DNA of 64,000 nt from Camelus bactrianus (taxonomy: Eukaryota; Chordata; Mammalia; Artiodactyla; Camelidae): NCBI RefSeq assembly GCF_048773025.1, contig NC_133554.1, positions 54,660,769 through 54,724,768 of the forward strand, given 5' to 3'. The notes under the pieces are model-generated. The model was not told where the DNA came from. It made no database searches and was given only the letters and a program-made list of their open reading frames with translations. This document shows positions 42,009 to 55,047 of this stretch, piece after piece. Numbering within the stretch: position 1 is the first letter of the stretch; each line of letters opens with the position of its first letter. The translations under genes were made by a program, and so were the position numbers.

Positions 42009-43514
42009 CTGGAAAATAAACAGGTCAGATCAAAACAGGGCTCTTGGAGGGCATCTTAGAAACACACAAGTCTTTAAGAAATAGATCAGCATCATATGAG
42101 TGGATATATTTGTCAACTAAAGGAATTAGGATTACTAAATCAGAAAAGGAAGACAGTTTAGCTTTTCAAATTCAAGGTGTGTAACTTGGCATATAAGTAT
42201 ATTCTCTCCTCCCTTTATTCCCCAACTCCTAACTCATCCTTAAAAGCCCAGTTCTCCAGTGTTTGCACTCTATATACCTTTGGAAATATTGCTGAAGTAA
42301 TATTCATGCATTATATACAAGCTAAAAATTTAAATACAGTTCCACTCAGTTTGAATTTTATTCACTGATACTCCAGTGCACAGAACCTGACACATACCCA
42401 CATTTCAGCAAAACTTAGTTAAATAAAGCAGACTCTCGACCAAAATTTCTTCATCTGAAAAGTGGGGATAAAAGCCCTACTTACCTAAGAAGGCGATTAA
42501 AAAATCACATGTAATTGTGCATATCAATTTGCTCTACAATCTTATACTAACTTAAAAGGCTTCTCCACCTCCTACCTATTAGATTGATAATACATCTGCA
42601 CCTCCGTATTCATGTCTGATTATCCCCTACATTAGCAGATACCCTGAGTATACTAGTAATACCCTTCAAAGAGTTATTCAATACATATGTGAATGTGAGA
42701 GAAGATGGAAAGTGATTACATTGAAAAAAAAAAAAAACCCAAGACAGAATATGGGAAAATAAACTTAAAGGAAGATCAGGGTCTGACATCAGGAAAAAGG
42801 CTGAAATGTCTAAGGTATTCACAAGCTATAGGGTGGATCACATGGGAGATGGAAGAAATCTTCCCCAGGCTCTTAAAAATGACACTTGTCCAACACCTGC
42901 CGTTTCCTTTCACTCTCTGGATAGCTTACGTTTCCGGGAGTAGAGGTGAGGAGCAGGTGACTTACGTACACCAGAGAAATGTGTCCTTATAGAGGTTTCT
43001 CCAAGCACCAGTAGCAGGTGGGCTTCATAAATGAAGGGATATTGTCTTTTATTTATTGCTGAATCCCCAGGGCCCAGAACAGATCTTGCACATAGATGCT
43101 CAATAAACATTTGTTGAGTGGGTAAATGAATCCTGCGCTTGAGAAACTCAAGAACTCCACATGCTCGAATGCTGGAACCCTCAGGAGGAGGGGAGAGTGC
43201 AGCCCTCCAGCCTGCTGGGTGTCACTCAGCAATGTTCTCCCGGCCTCCAAACCGGACTACTGAAGTCGCCCGCGCTGGAGGTGAACTGGACGAGACAAGG
43301 TTAGTGGAAGCACCTAAGTCAGATGAGGCGTCACTGACTGGCTCCTGCGACCTCAAGTTCGGGGAAGAGGAGAGGAAGGGAGCGCGGAGCAGCAGCTACA
43401 CCCACAGGGACAGGCGTCCTCAAAACGGGAGCGACAAAGGTCAGGGCGAGATTTGGAGGCGGCAGAGCGGAGGAACCCGCTGGAATCAAGCCCAAGGCCC
43501 CAAACCCTACTCAC
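42009..43514 (-). other. ATP5PD: ATP5PD intron 1
   Basis: About 1.5 kb between the noncoding exon 1 and exon 2. It contains an A-rich run near 42724 and an L2 3' end (43020-43130, plus strand). No other gene is seen. Confidence 0.7.
43020..43130 (+). repeat. LINE-2 3' terminus
   Basis: Reads tatttattgctgaatcccca, then gggcccagaacagatcttgc, then gctcaataaacatttgttga. Classic L2 end, antisense to ATP5PD. Confidence 0.8.
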
Positions 43515-43837
43515 CTTCACCGACCCCGGCTGCAGACAGTCCACAGCAGTGAGGAACGGAAGTGGGTCACCGGAAAGCCTCCCCTCAGCCAACCTCAAAG
43601 CCAAGGGGGCGGGCCCTGTTTCGCAGGTCAGCCAATAGAGACAAGGACTGGTTCCGGAAATCCCTCCTCCGAAGGCGGTGCAGCGCCTCCACCGCGCGGG
43701 TCCCCGTGCTCTGGTTGGGGGCGCTCCCGTCCCTCCCCCCCAGGCCCCACCCCCGCCGATGGGCTGGCCCGGCTCTCCCTGCCGAGAGATGGGCCGGCCC
43801 GGCGGCGCGCGGGCAGCGGCGGCGGCGGCGGCCCAAG
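43515..43837. promoter_or_regulatory. Bidirectional ATP5PD/KCTD2 promoter
   Basis: CpG-rich. ATP5PD exon 1 (donor at 43514/43515, minus strand) and the KCTD2 start codon (43838) diverge from here. ETS sites acggaagtg (about 43556-43564) and accggaaag (about 43570-43578) lie on the ATP5PD side. A CCAAT box is at 43632-43636, and another ETS-type ttccggaaat lies near 43652. A YY1-type motif aagatggcgg covers the KCTD2 ATG. There is no TATA box. ETS plus NF-Y is common at nuclear oxidative-phosphorylation promoters. Confidence 0.7.
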
Positions 43838-46800
43838 ATGGCGGAGCTGCAGCTGGACCCGGCGATGGCGGGGCTGGGAGGGGGTGGCGGGAGCGGGCTA
43901 GGCGAAGGGGGCGGCCCAGGCCGCGGTCCCCCGAGCCCTCGCCCCGCTGGCCCCACGCTCCGCGGGCACAGCCGCCCGCCCACCGCCACCGCGCAGCCGC
44001 TGGAGCCGGGTCCCGGACCGCCCGAGCGGGCAGGGGGCGGTGGGGCTGCCCGCTGGGTCCGGCTGAACGTGGGCGGCACCTACTTCGTGACCACCAGGCA
44101 GACGCTAGGCCGGGAGCCCAAGTCTTTTCTCTGCCGCCTCTGCTGCCAGGAGGACCCGGAGCTGGACTCAGACAAGGTGCGCCCCGCCCTTGGGCGCGCC
44201 CCCGGCCTTCGGACCCCCTACTTCCTCCTAGGCTTTTCCCCCAGATTCCTGCGACACGCTTCTCACCGGCGGGCACCGCGGGCTAGGGCCCCCTCCTCCT
44301 CCTCTTTCCCCTCCAGACGAACTCTGGGGGCTATTCTCCCCCATCCTCAGGCTCACCAAGGCTCTCTCTCTGACCCCGCCCTTCGTTCTCAGCGGCTTCC
44401 TTGCCCACCCTCACCCTCGAAAACGCACTCCACACCTCTTCTTCGTGTTCCTCTCTGCGTCTGTCATCCCAGCCCCTCGGGTCTGGATGAGTTTTTCCCT
44501 GGCTCCTTGTCAGCCCCTCACCTCCTGTGCCAGATGCATCCAGAACTGGGTCAGGGTGAGCTAAGACATCTTTGTAGCTTTCTCAGAGTTCTTCTCGGAC
44601 CGCTTTGCCAAGTTGGGTGAAAGCCTGGGTCTGATGACGGCTTTGACAGCTGCAGGAAGTGCTTCTCATGGTATCACACTTCTTTTCCTGCGCTCCTGGT
44701 CCCTGAGCTCATATCTGGTAACTGTCACTGTTTTAGGTTTGTATTTGAGATCCAGTACATTCCTTGGAAATAGGTTATCATTTGCCGGTGCAAACCTAAG
44801 CTGACCCGTTAAGACCAGAGAAAATGAAGACCCAAAAGTGCCCTTGGGCAGGATGCATGGCTGCTAACCAAAGAGTTGAGAGGTGACAAGACACTTAACC
44901 CATTTCCAGTTTGAGCTGTTGCTTGAATTTTTTTTTTTAACTTTACACATTCATCTTTTAGTTTCCAGCTTAGAGGCACTGACCATTGCTTACACCACAT
45001 TATATCCCGTATAGCACTCAGCTGTTACCTTGCAACAGAATTGGGGGTGGGTAAACATTGGTCAATTCTATTTATTCATCTACCTTTCCTGTAATAAACC
45101 TGTCCTGCCCTAACTGTAAAGAGTTTCCAAAACCCTTGCTTAAAAAGAAATTATTTTTATCTATCCTAAATCTTCCTTGTTGCAGTTGAAGCCAGTTTCT
45201 TCTTGTTCCCTTTACTGTAAAGATGAGTAGGATTAAAACTGCTCAGAGCCAAGTCCTGGCAGTGCCAAGCTTCCTTTGAGCACAGAGCTGGGGTGTGTGA
45301 ATTACAGCTGCTAGTGCAGACTCCCACTGAAGTTGGCCCTGAGCTCAAGAGCATTGCCAACTAAACAGAGGTTTTCTTAGAATTAGGAATGTGATTTGGG
45401 GACAATAGAGGAGTCAGAATGTCCATCTCAAGCAAAAATTTAGATCATGCAACTATGGCATTTTCTTCCTCCGTTTCTTTAAGACGAACATCCCAAAAGA
45501 AGAATGTTGGTAATTGTGTCCAAGTAAAGACTTTAGAAGTTCAAGTTACCACCTAGATGTACATTTGTCACCCTCCCTGAAATGATCTTAAAGTACAAGA
45601 TACCTAAAGGTGGCCCTCTTGCCAATAGTTTGTTATAAACATCTAGCAAAACTTGCCCTCTCACTGGTGAATTGTGACAGAGTTTGAAATGCTGCCCTGA
45701 TTTAGTCTGAAAGCTCAGCAGTGATACCCTTATGTTTGGTTGGCAGGACGAGACAGGGGCCTATCTGATTGACAGGGACCCCACCTACTTCGGTCCTATC
45801 CTCAACTACCTCCGCCATGGGAAACTCATCATCACGAAGGAGTTGGCAGAAGAAGGTAAGAACAGTGCTTGCATGGGCATTTTCAAAGTTCAGGTCCAGT
45901 CTTTAAAATCTGTTTCACAGATTTGAGTTTTAAGCTTTTCATCCAGCTCATGTGCAAATGTAGCAAAGGTTTATGAAAGTAAGTAGGGAGCCTCCACTTA
46001 CCTAGTCTGGTCTGAGGGGGTCTAGAAGGAGCCCCATTGGGCCCTCTTCAGCCCCCTTCATGAGAAGGAAGAGAACTCAGTTTTGGAAATAGCCTCCAGA
46101 GTTTTCTCTGAACCTGCAGAATTGTCAGGATCCCTTTTTACATTTAGTTATTACTAGCAGTGAATGTCTACAGCCTGGAGCAGCAAATCTCTGACACATA
46201 GTTATTTATCCTTTCAATTTTAGTTTGAACTTGCAGCTGTAAGAAAAATAATAAAGGCTTGGCCTCATTTCTTGTAGGACTGGTCTCATGCTTCCTTGTA
46301 AATTTTTGCAGCTGACCTAATTCATCATCCAGCCCATTGTCAGGTGCATCGTTAGTTGACTCATCTTTTTGGTTTGTAGGGCATTTGGACGTCAGTGGGT
46401 CTAGACATCTTTCTGAAAGGCTATCGTGGTCTCATTGAGGCATTCAGTTGAAGATTGAATGGGTCCTGTCCCTAAATCCAGGACACCCTGATCTGGGAGC
46501 TTTAACTCTGTATAAGAAAGCTGTAATGGCTGTGCTAGTTAATGAAGTGGCTGCAGAACACTGCTGTTTCAACCAGTCAAAAGAAGAATCACCTCCCCCC
46601 AATTTTAATGCCCCCCCACCTTTTTTGACATTTCAAATGCATACAAAGTAATGGGATTAGTACAATAAATTCCATTCACCCAGCATCCAGCTTCAACAAT
46701 TACCAACTCATGGGTAGTCTTGTTTCTTGAAAATAGGACTGTTATGCATCTTTTCTAATGCCATTAAAAAAAAAATTATTTTGAAATAATTTCAAACTTA

Positions 46801-49800
46801 GAGAAAAGGGCAAGAATAGTACAAAGAACTCATTTTACACAGGTTCACCAATTTTTAACATTTTTTGGTCACATTTGCATTGTCATTCATTTATCCTCTC
46901 TCCTCCTCCTCCTCCCCCCTATTCTTTCTCTCCCCTTTCCGCAGTTTTCATTTCTGGACTATTTGAGACTAGATTACAGACTTCATCCCTTAATGCTTCA
47001 GTGTATATTTTCCAAGAACAAGGGCATTCTCTCATGTAACCACAGTATAGTTATCAAATTCCAGAAATTTAATATTGATAAATACTGTGTAGCTTGTATT
47101 CTGATTTTGTCAATTGTTCCAATAAAGGTCTTTATAGCAGATTTTTTCCCTGGTACAGGATCCCACACCCCATCTAGTTGTCCTGTCTCAGGATTGGTTG
47201 ATTTTTGTTTAGCGTGGGATTCTTTCAGTGACTGCCTTTTATACTGTTCACATCATCAGCATCTTAGTGTATTTGGTTCTCATAAATTTTGCACACACAT
47301 ACGCACCCTTTTGGTCATTTTTAGGACAAACTGGGTAAAAATTGCAAGCTCAAGAGTTGTCTAAAGGGGCTAGTTCCAGGGACTAAGTGACACCTGGTAA
47401 AGGTGTCCTGCAGCTAATGGACAGGTGCAGGGAGAGCTGGGGGGAAGGTGCCAGGTGGGAAGCTGCAGGGATATAACGGGGTAAGCAGAGCAGACCTTTG
47501 TGCTTCACTCACTCACGTTGGGAAAAAGGTCATGGGTAACACACCAAACAGCAAAGAAAGTTTCCCGGGCTGAAAAGAGACAGACTAGACTTACATTTGA
47601 AAAAATGTAGCTTGTTAGCAAGCCTGTCAACTCCAGCCTCTTCCTGCTGTGTTAGGGGAACTGGCACACATCTGACTGCATGTTGGTTCCCATTTTAGGT
47701 GTGCTGGAAGAAGCCGAGTTTTACAACATCGCATCTCTTGTGCGACTGGTTAAGGAAAGGATACGGGACAACGAGAACAGAACTTCACAGGTGATGGGTT
47801 CAGGGGAAAGTATCTCAAGAGCCTCTCTTTGTCCACGCGTCTGGGTGTGATTTGAAGTGGGTGATGTGTTGGGCGAGAGCCCTGCCTCTCCCCTTAACGC
47901 AGAGGGCTGTGTGGAACACTGCCTGCCTGCCTGCCAGACAGCCAGCGATACTCCGCCAGACTCGTTCAGAACAAGGAAATAAGAGAAGAAGAAAATCACA
48001 TGGAAAATGAAACAGCCCCTTGTCCCTTTAGAAGAACAGGAGGTTGTGGCTGCTCGCCAGCCGGCAGTGGGAGGAGCCACAGTAGTTTAGGTTCAAAGCC
48101 TGTTCTTTCCAACAAAGAGTCTGTCTGGGAGATGCCCACACGGAGGCCAGAAGAGGTCTTGCTTCCGCCTTTTGGCTTCTCTGTTAGGACCAGCCTTTAG
48201 AGTGTGACCATGTTACATCCAGCTCCTGAGTGCTGCTTAAAACCAGTCTCATGGCAGAGACCGCAGAAGCAGCTTATGTATGAATCATGCTTCTAAGAAA
48301 ATAATGCCAAGCTTCTCTTTTTATTATAGAGTCTAGATTTTTATGTTAACCGAGTAGATACAGTAACAAAAATCAAACACAGAATTTGCCATCTAAGGGT
48401 TGAAGGTACAGCTCAAGTGGTAGAGTGAATGCTTAGCATGCACAAGATCTTGGGTTCAATTCCCAGTACCTCCTCCGAAAAATAAATAACTAAACCTTAA
48501 TTACCTTCCCTCCAAAAAATAAAAAAAAAATTTAAGAAAAGCAAAAAACAAAAGAAAACAATGATTAGTCATGCAATAAGTATTCTGGTTTTGAAAAAAA
48601 AAATTGCCACCTAGCTTGAGAAGGGAAGGCAGTAAAGCACACTTAGCTTATTTCATGTCACACCACCCATCCTGTGTCTTAAGTAAGTGGCCCCAGTAGC
48701 TTCTGTTAGGCCCCTGTGATTCTGTGACTGATAGAAGAAGGTCCATGCCCTCAAGAAGCTTAAGGTCAAGCAGGAAAAACACTCTTTCATGTAGTTAGGC
48801 TTTATTGTAAGAAAGTTTAGCTGCAGTTAAGGGGGGGCAGAGTGGAACTCTAGCTTGAAGGACCTCTTATCAGATGCTGGTGGTGGATGCTTTCTTGAGA
48901 TCTAATCTAATGCAGTGTAGAATTTTCCTGCAAATAAGAAGAAGGCAATATGTTTCTTTTCAAAAGCAAAAAGTAATTCCTTGCCCTTCCTGTGTTAGAC
49001 TTCATGTATCAAAACTTTTTGGCTCTGAATGAAATTATCTGGATAAATATCTGACACCTGTGATTAAAAATTAACTCTCTTAGTTGTCTTATCTCCAGCA
49101 CTTTGCAAAGGTGGAGAGGACTTATTTAGTTCTCTTCCATCTGGTCAGTGGCTGAAAGCCTCCTTTTTAATGTTCAAAGATGAATTTGTGGTTAGTTTGC
49201 AGATTATGTTACGAAATATAATCTAGTGTCACCAGTCTCTTTGCCATCTCATGACATCTGTCACTATTACTGATACGTAATAGCCTAGATATTCTGAAAA
49301 CCTAGCCTTATCCTCAGTTTTCCACATTCCAAAAAAAAAAAAACTTTTGATTGCTTAGTATAAATTTTGGTGGTACCATAGATTATATAATTTGAAATCA
49401 TTCAAATCATGGTACCTGAACACTCAGCTTTTTGCCATAGCTAGTTCCTTGAGAGCATTGTAAGGTTTCTGTTTGATGACAGCAATTAAGTTAATTAAGC
49501 CTCTGGATTCTGAGGCTGGTGGATTTATACCCAGTTGGAAGCTTTTTTACTCTAGGAATGTCAAGCCCCTTTTGATGTTAATTGATCTTTCCATCTGTCC
49601 TCTTTATTTAGTGAAACTCTGGGCATTGGATTTGATGTTGTTCAGGGATGTCCTCTTTTGCCTTTGTCCCACGTGGCTGTAAGGCTGAGCATGGATTTCC
49701 GTGACTGTCCCTTCAAGCACATTGTCTCCTCTAACATGTCTGCACTGAAAGGAGGCACACCTGGCGGACATTCCGGTGAAGCCCAAGATATGGAGCATCT

Positions 49801-52800
49801 ACCACACCTTTTTTCAGTGCCTTCACATCTCTTTCAGATGGTTTCCACCATTCTGCTACTCTGGTAATACCTTTTGGCTAGGTGATTAATCTTGGTGCAT
49901 TTGAGAGCACCAGTGGTTTACTTTGGAAGAGAAAACTAAAAGAGAGGCAGTGCAGTTATCTTAAATACCTGGGGCTTTGACAGCAGTGGCCGCTCTCAGG
50001 TCTTTTGTGATGCTCTGTATCTGATAATACAGAACACCTGGTTGTTTCTGAAACACATGGTTAGAGTAATTGAAATCGTCAGATTTGTCCTGTGCTGTTT
50101 TATATGGAAGGAGTTTTTTTTTTTTTTTAACCTTAGTACCTTGTTTGATAATAGCTGTACCACGTTTAGAAGGACAAAGTATAGAAGAAAAAACATAGTG
50201 TTGTCAGGCAGACCTGGGCTCAAGTCCTAGCCAGTCCACTTAATTGCTGTACAGTTTGCACAAGACACTGTGCTCTGAACACCAGTGTCCGACGTGTCCC
50301 ACGTGTAGAAGGAAGCCAGCACCTGCCTTCCGGGACTGCCCTGAAGATTAGAGGAGAAGGGTGTCACCCTTGGGGCTTGTAGCACTCAGTAATCAGTAGC
50401 TGTTTTTATTCATCCCGTATTTCTCAAGTTGCTCTAAAACTAGTTTTTCAGAAAGCTGAAGCCAACTTGCCCTATTGAAAAAATGCAAAATTTTCATCAT
50501 TCTTGAAGAAATAGCCTGTATTTTCTTAAAATCGTATTGAGCATAACTGACTCTTCTCTCCATGACCGGGCATCACTGTTATGAACCTGGGTTGCTGTTT
50601 GTGCCACATGCCCTTTGAGATGGGCGGTGGATGTGCGGCTGTTGGACCCAACACTGAGTCCCCCCATGAGCCTGCAGTTGTCCTGTGAATGGGAGCCTCC
50701 ATCTGGCGAGTGTGCCTCCCCAGCCACCCCCACCCTCTCGTGACTGGCTTCTCGTCCCCTGTGGGCTACATCACAGGTTTGAGGGCTTCTCCTGTGGGTA
50801 AAGTGTAGGGGCCTTAGTGATAAAGCTTTGGGGCACCCATTTTGGTTGCTCAGCCTTTTGGATTCTGGCTTATGTTCTAGAGAGTTGAGTCTGGCCAGCA
50901 AATGACGTCTCTCTGAATCTCTGATACCAACTGGGTGACCAAGAGATCAATCCTCTTCTGACACTGACCACCCAGAATCAGCGTCAGACTGCTCAGGTCT
51001 CAGGGCTCTGTCCCAAAGATGCCCTAACTTTAGACGCCAGTCACAAGTCCTAGGTCCCCAGGTTACTTGCTCTTCTGTCCAACTTGCCTGCAAATTCAAG
51101 GGTTCCCACAGTGCCCCCTTCACATTCAGTAATTTACCAGAATAACTCATAGAACTCAGGAAATGCTACACCTGCTAATATAGTTGATTATGAAAGATGC
51201 AAATGAACGGCCAGATGAAGGGATACATAGGGTGAGGTCCTAATGAGTCCTGAGGGCAGGAGCCTCCGTCTGTGTAGTTAGCATTCGCCACGCACCACCC
51301 ACACAGCACATGGATGTGTTTGTCAACTTGGAAGCTCCCTGAACCCCGTCACTTAGGGGTTTTTAAGGATTTTTCGTTAGGTAGGAAAGGTTGATTATAT
51401 CATTGGCCTTTGGTGATGGAACTCAGTTTCCAGCCCCTCTGGTGGGGCTGAAAGTTCTAACCCTTTAATCACAGGCTTGCTCTTTCTGGTGACCAGCTCA
51501 TTAACAAACAAAAGACACTGCTGTCACTCAAGAGACTCCAAAGGATTTGGGAGCTCTGTGCCAGGAACCAGGGACAAAGGCCAAATGTTTGTTTTTTATC
51601 ATACTATACTTCTGTAGTAGGAGTATTACCGTGTAACACAGAAACACTTTGACTTCCAGGTAACACCAGGAGAAGGTAAATAGCTTGAAAAGTTGTACAT
51701 TATGGGACCCCAATTTACTGTATCATTCCCATAATAAGGTATCACCCTGAATAAACCAAAATATGGTCTGCATTTCCAGCATGTGTGTCTCCTATAATGA
51801 CTTCAGGACAAAATGTGACTTTCGTGTCCTAAGTAATTTTACTCTTACTTTCTACTTTAGGAAATTTCTCGCATGATTCATCCCTCTGAAGTGCAAGATT
51901 ATTTTACCTACTGATTCATGTTTTTGGACCCTTTATTTTCTTTGTTTCCTTGGATAAGTTTTTATTGAAAAACGACAGCTGCTTGTAAAGGGGACAGTGG
52001 GTGGCTGCCAAGGGAAAAAAAATGTGAAACTCCTTTCCAGTGTCTGTTCTCTTGAAGAGCTTCACTGAGGCAGCTGCAAACCGTTGTGTCCTTGAAAATC
52101 GTTCTTCACAGTCTTTCTGTGGTTGTCGCAGGGCCCCGTGAAGCACGTGTACAGGGTCCTGCAGTGCCAAGAAGAGGAGCTCACGCAGATGGTGTCCACG
52201 ATGTCTGATGGTTGGAAATTTGAACAGGTAATGTTTCTTAAGTGGTAGCAGCCCTGTGTGTCAGCCTAGGAGTCCACACTCTTCCAAGTCATCATCTGTA
52301 GCCAGTTAATCATGCTAGGAGTTGGGTAGGGCTGGGTGTGATCCTCTTCAAAAACGGGAGCAAAGAGGGGCGAGGGTATAGCTCAAGTGGGAGAGCATGT
52401 GCTTAGCACACACGAGGTCCTGGGTTCAATCCCCAGTCTGCCATCAAAAACAAACAAACAAAAACTAATAATAAATAAGCAGACCTAATGACCTCCCCGA
52501 CACCCAAAAGAAAAAAAAGGGAAAAGAGAACCACCCCATGTGATTCTTTGCACAGTTGGACGTGGTGAGTGGGGAGAACTGAGAACAGCTTCGTAGCCAG
52601 AATTTTGACTCAGTTGTGCCCAGAGGTTGCCAGCCAGCTTGTTTAGGCTTGAAAGTGCCTCTCTGGGATTTTTCTCTCCCCTCCTCAGAGGTATTCCTTC
52701 CAGAAGTGCTCTGTTGACACATCCTAGAATAAGCACGTAAAGAAGACTCGAGTTCAGCAGCAGCCCTCCCTTTGCTTACCCCGGGTCAGCGCCGCGCCAT

Positions 52801-55047
52801 CCTGAGCGCGTGCACTGCCCTCCACACAGAGCGCTGTGCGCAGGTGCGATGTGAAAGGCTCAGCCGTGGTCATTTCCTGTCAGTCGATTTCTGTTCTTCA
52901 TCTTTATGCTCACGATCGAGGCATCAGAACAAAGGGTCTGAGAGCAGGATTTTACTGCTTTCTTCCATTAGATGGCAGAATTGTTCATCTGTTGTCTTCA
53001 AGACATGGGGAGGCTGAGCATGAACAGGGTGACTGTCTTATAAATTGAGTGAATCACGCCTGTTTTTATGTAGAGTTGAAGAGGTCAGTTGAACTGTCAC
53101 CATGAGCTTACCTTCTTAAATAAAAGTTGCTCTCTGTGCTCACAGTATTATGTTACAGATAAACAGACAGGTTTCTCTGTCTTCAGAGCCGACACTGGAT
53201 GATTCCACACAGAATCAGCTCTGTTCGTGTCGGCCCAGTTCTTGTTCAGGTGTCGGCTGCAAAATGCTGCCATGCTTCCACTCCAGAAGTATTTTCCCTG
53301 GTGCAAAGTTTTAAGCAAAGGATATTTTAAAAACTTTAAGTATTCTTTGTGAAACTGATGAATAACTTTTTATTTTTAATTTTTTTTCAACTTATGAACG
53401 TCCTGTGGGAGGACACGGTGTGCTCCCACTGACTCCATTACATGGATGAGGAAGTTAAGGCGCAGGAAGGCTGAGGTGTCCGCAGCCCGGTCATAGGGCA
53501 ACTCGCTCGTGGTCTCCCGACGTGAGGCCTTACAGACCTGCCGGATGACCTCACTCTCCAGCTCAGAGTCTCCTTCTGCTTGTGGATTTCCTACTTAGAC
53601 GAGATCTTGAATTCAATTCTCCAAAAAGATTAGAAGTACCAGCAGCATTTGACCTATGGTAGCTCTTCAGGGACTCGCTTGGTGCTTCCCAGAGCCTCCC
53701 GAGTGCTGGCCCCCTGGCTAGGACTTCTGCCTAAAGATGAGCCAGCTCTGTGTAGGTGTTCTGGCAGAAACAGGTGTCCATTTTCATTCACAGAAACATT
53801 CTGTTTCCCCTCAGCGTTTGCCTGAGAGAAGGTGATCGTGGTAATCCTGGCTGCTGCCTTTAGCCTTGTTTCAAGTGCCTGGGCAAGGGAGACAGGTCCA
53901 GAACTCACACTTTTCTTCTTCGGGGAAACCTTGTCCACGACACCCTGATGAGTGAGTGGGATCCTGTTATCCCCCAAGGCTGTGAAGGGTCCGGAGACTT
54001 CTTCATCCTTTGAGAAGCAAAACTACAAATTTCAGTCAGGAGGAGGGCTTGGTTGTCTGGCACTTTAGTATTTTAAGACACCATTTGTGTGTTCACCATA
54101 TTCTCGTTTTATCAGCTAATCAGCATTGGATCTTCCTATAACTATGGAAATGAGGACCAGGCAGAATTCCTCTGTGTTGTCTCCAGAGAACTAAATAATT
54201 CTACCAATGGTATCGTCATAGAGCCGAGCGAAAAGGCAAAGGTAAGTCACTTCGCCTGAATTTTGTCTCCGACTCTGTTCCCAGCCCCTGCACGGGCCTT
54301 GCCTGAACTTTTGCTCGCTGTTTCTTCCCTTTCCTTTTCAAGCCAGCTTTACATTTCCCCTTCATTTTGGCCTTTTGACTGTTGCACTTGAATTCGGGAT
54401 TTTTGGAGCAATGACAGGTTTTCACTTAGGACACGTGAACTGAAATAGGGCAGTCTCGTCCCAGCCCCTGTCAAATCAATGAAACAGAAAAGCTTATGGC
54501 CGCTAACTACTATAAGGTGAGGATTCTGAAACTGAAAATCAGAAAGTATTTTGCCTTTATTTTTTGAAATTGTTCTCTTTTTTTGCTATCTCAAGAGAAA
54601 AGATACTTGGTTACCTTTGTGACTCCCCCCTTGTTCCCTTAAGTTACTGGAAAATTTCTGTACACTGTTACCTCTTCTTCTTCCATGGTGCTCCCTCATA
54701 CACACACACCCACACATGCTTCCAAATCATCAGTATGCGATGAGCTTGAACCGTGTCCTTTAGCATGGGCGAAGTGGTCCAGCAGCACATAAACTTCAGG
54801 CCCAGCCACTTTCAGCAAGAGTTTTTTGCAACTGAAGTGCTTCAGGGGAGGTTGCCCTGCTTCCTGGGGTAACAGGGATTGTTGTGCTGCTCGGTGGGGT
54901 CCAGTGGAAAGCAGCTCTGAATCTCTTTCTGTTCTCTCAGCAGTCTGGTAAGCAACCCCAGCCTAAACACGGTCTGCATCCAGGGTCTTAGGCCTCTCCC
55001 CCACCTTCCCCTTCCAGATTCTTCAGGAGAGAGGATCTCGGATGTAA
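43838..55047 (+). CDS. KCTD2: KCTD2, BTB/T1-domain adaptor
   Basis: Six coding exons: 43838-44176, 45747-45855, 47699-47790, 52132-52227, 54116-54241 and 55018-55047. All are gt/ag and the frame is kept, giving 263 residues, as in human. Residues 1-70 are a Gly/Pro-rich disordered leader. The BTB/T1 fold spans about residues 72-175 ([20 protein letters not shown], then [14 protein letters not shown]). The C-terminal region includes [20 protein letters not shown] and the protein ends QERGSRM. KCTD2 is close to KCTD5 and KCTD17. These form pentamers that bind Cullin-3 and act as substrate adaptors of ubiquitin ligases; KCTD2 and KCTD5 have been linked to MYC and G-protein beta-gamma turnover. 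Exon 1 lies inside the CpG island shared with ATP5PD. The frame stays open upstream of the ATG, so the start is chosen by homology and the YY1/Kozak context. Confidence 0.95.
44177..45746 (+). other. KCTD2: KCTD2 intron 1
   Basis: The CpG island tail reaches about 44350; the rest is unique-looking. Nothing else is recognised. Confidence 0.6.
46600..47345. repeat. Old interspersed repeat in KCTD2 intron 2, probably LINE-1 derived
   Basis: Text such as cagcatccagcttcaacaatt, then gaaataatttcaaacttaga, then taaccacagtatagttatca is a widespread mammalian repeat that I associate with L1M-type sequence. Two pieces, about 46600-46740 and 46770-47345. Orientation uncertain. Confidence 0.45.
48399..48540 (+). 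mobile_element. Camelid vic-1 type SINE in KCTD2 intron 3
   Basis: tRNA-like head ggtacagctcaagtggtaga, then gtgaatgcttagcatgcaca, then cttgggttcaattcccagta, followed by an A-rich tail. Confidence 0.85.
48541..50190. other. KCTD2: KCTD2 intron 3, middle part
   Basis: A weak L2 3' trace near 48715-48790 (minus). Otherwise nothing is recognised. Confidence 0.4.
50190..50420 (-). repeat. MIR SINE fragment
   Basis: Plus strand: tgtcaggcagacctgggctc, then aagtcctagccagtccactt, then ctgaagattagaggagaagg. Reverse complement of MIR, diverged. Confidence 0.55.
50930..51620. repeat. Old interspersed repeat, family not named
   Basis: Phrases such as aactcatagaactcaggaaa, ggtgaggtcctaatgagtcc, tccagcccctctggtggggc and gagctctgtgccaggaacca recur widely in mammalian genomes. 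I recognise it as repeat-like but cannot give a sure class. Confidence 0.4.
52366..52520 (+). mobile_element. Camelid vic-1 type SINE in KCTD2 intron 4
   Basis: Head gagggtatagctcaagtggg, then catgtgcttagcacacacga, then cctgggttcaatccccagtc, followed by a caaacaaa-rich tail to about 52520. Confidence 0.88.
53420..53560 (+). repeat. MIR-like fragment in KCTD2 intron 4
   Basis: Reads ctccattacatggatgagga, then agttaaggcgcaggaaggct, in MIR order. Confidence 0.45.

Noticed and set aside
44177-44620. Continuation of the KCTD2 exon 1 frame into intron 1
   Set aside because: A good donor at 44176/44177 and exon 2 homology ([15 protein letters not shown]) show that the frame is spliced out. The open frame reflects GC content.
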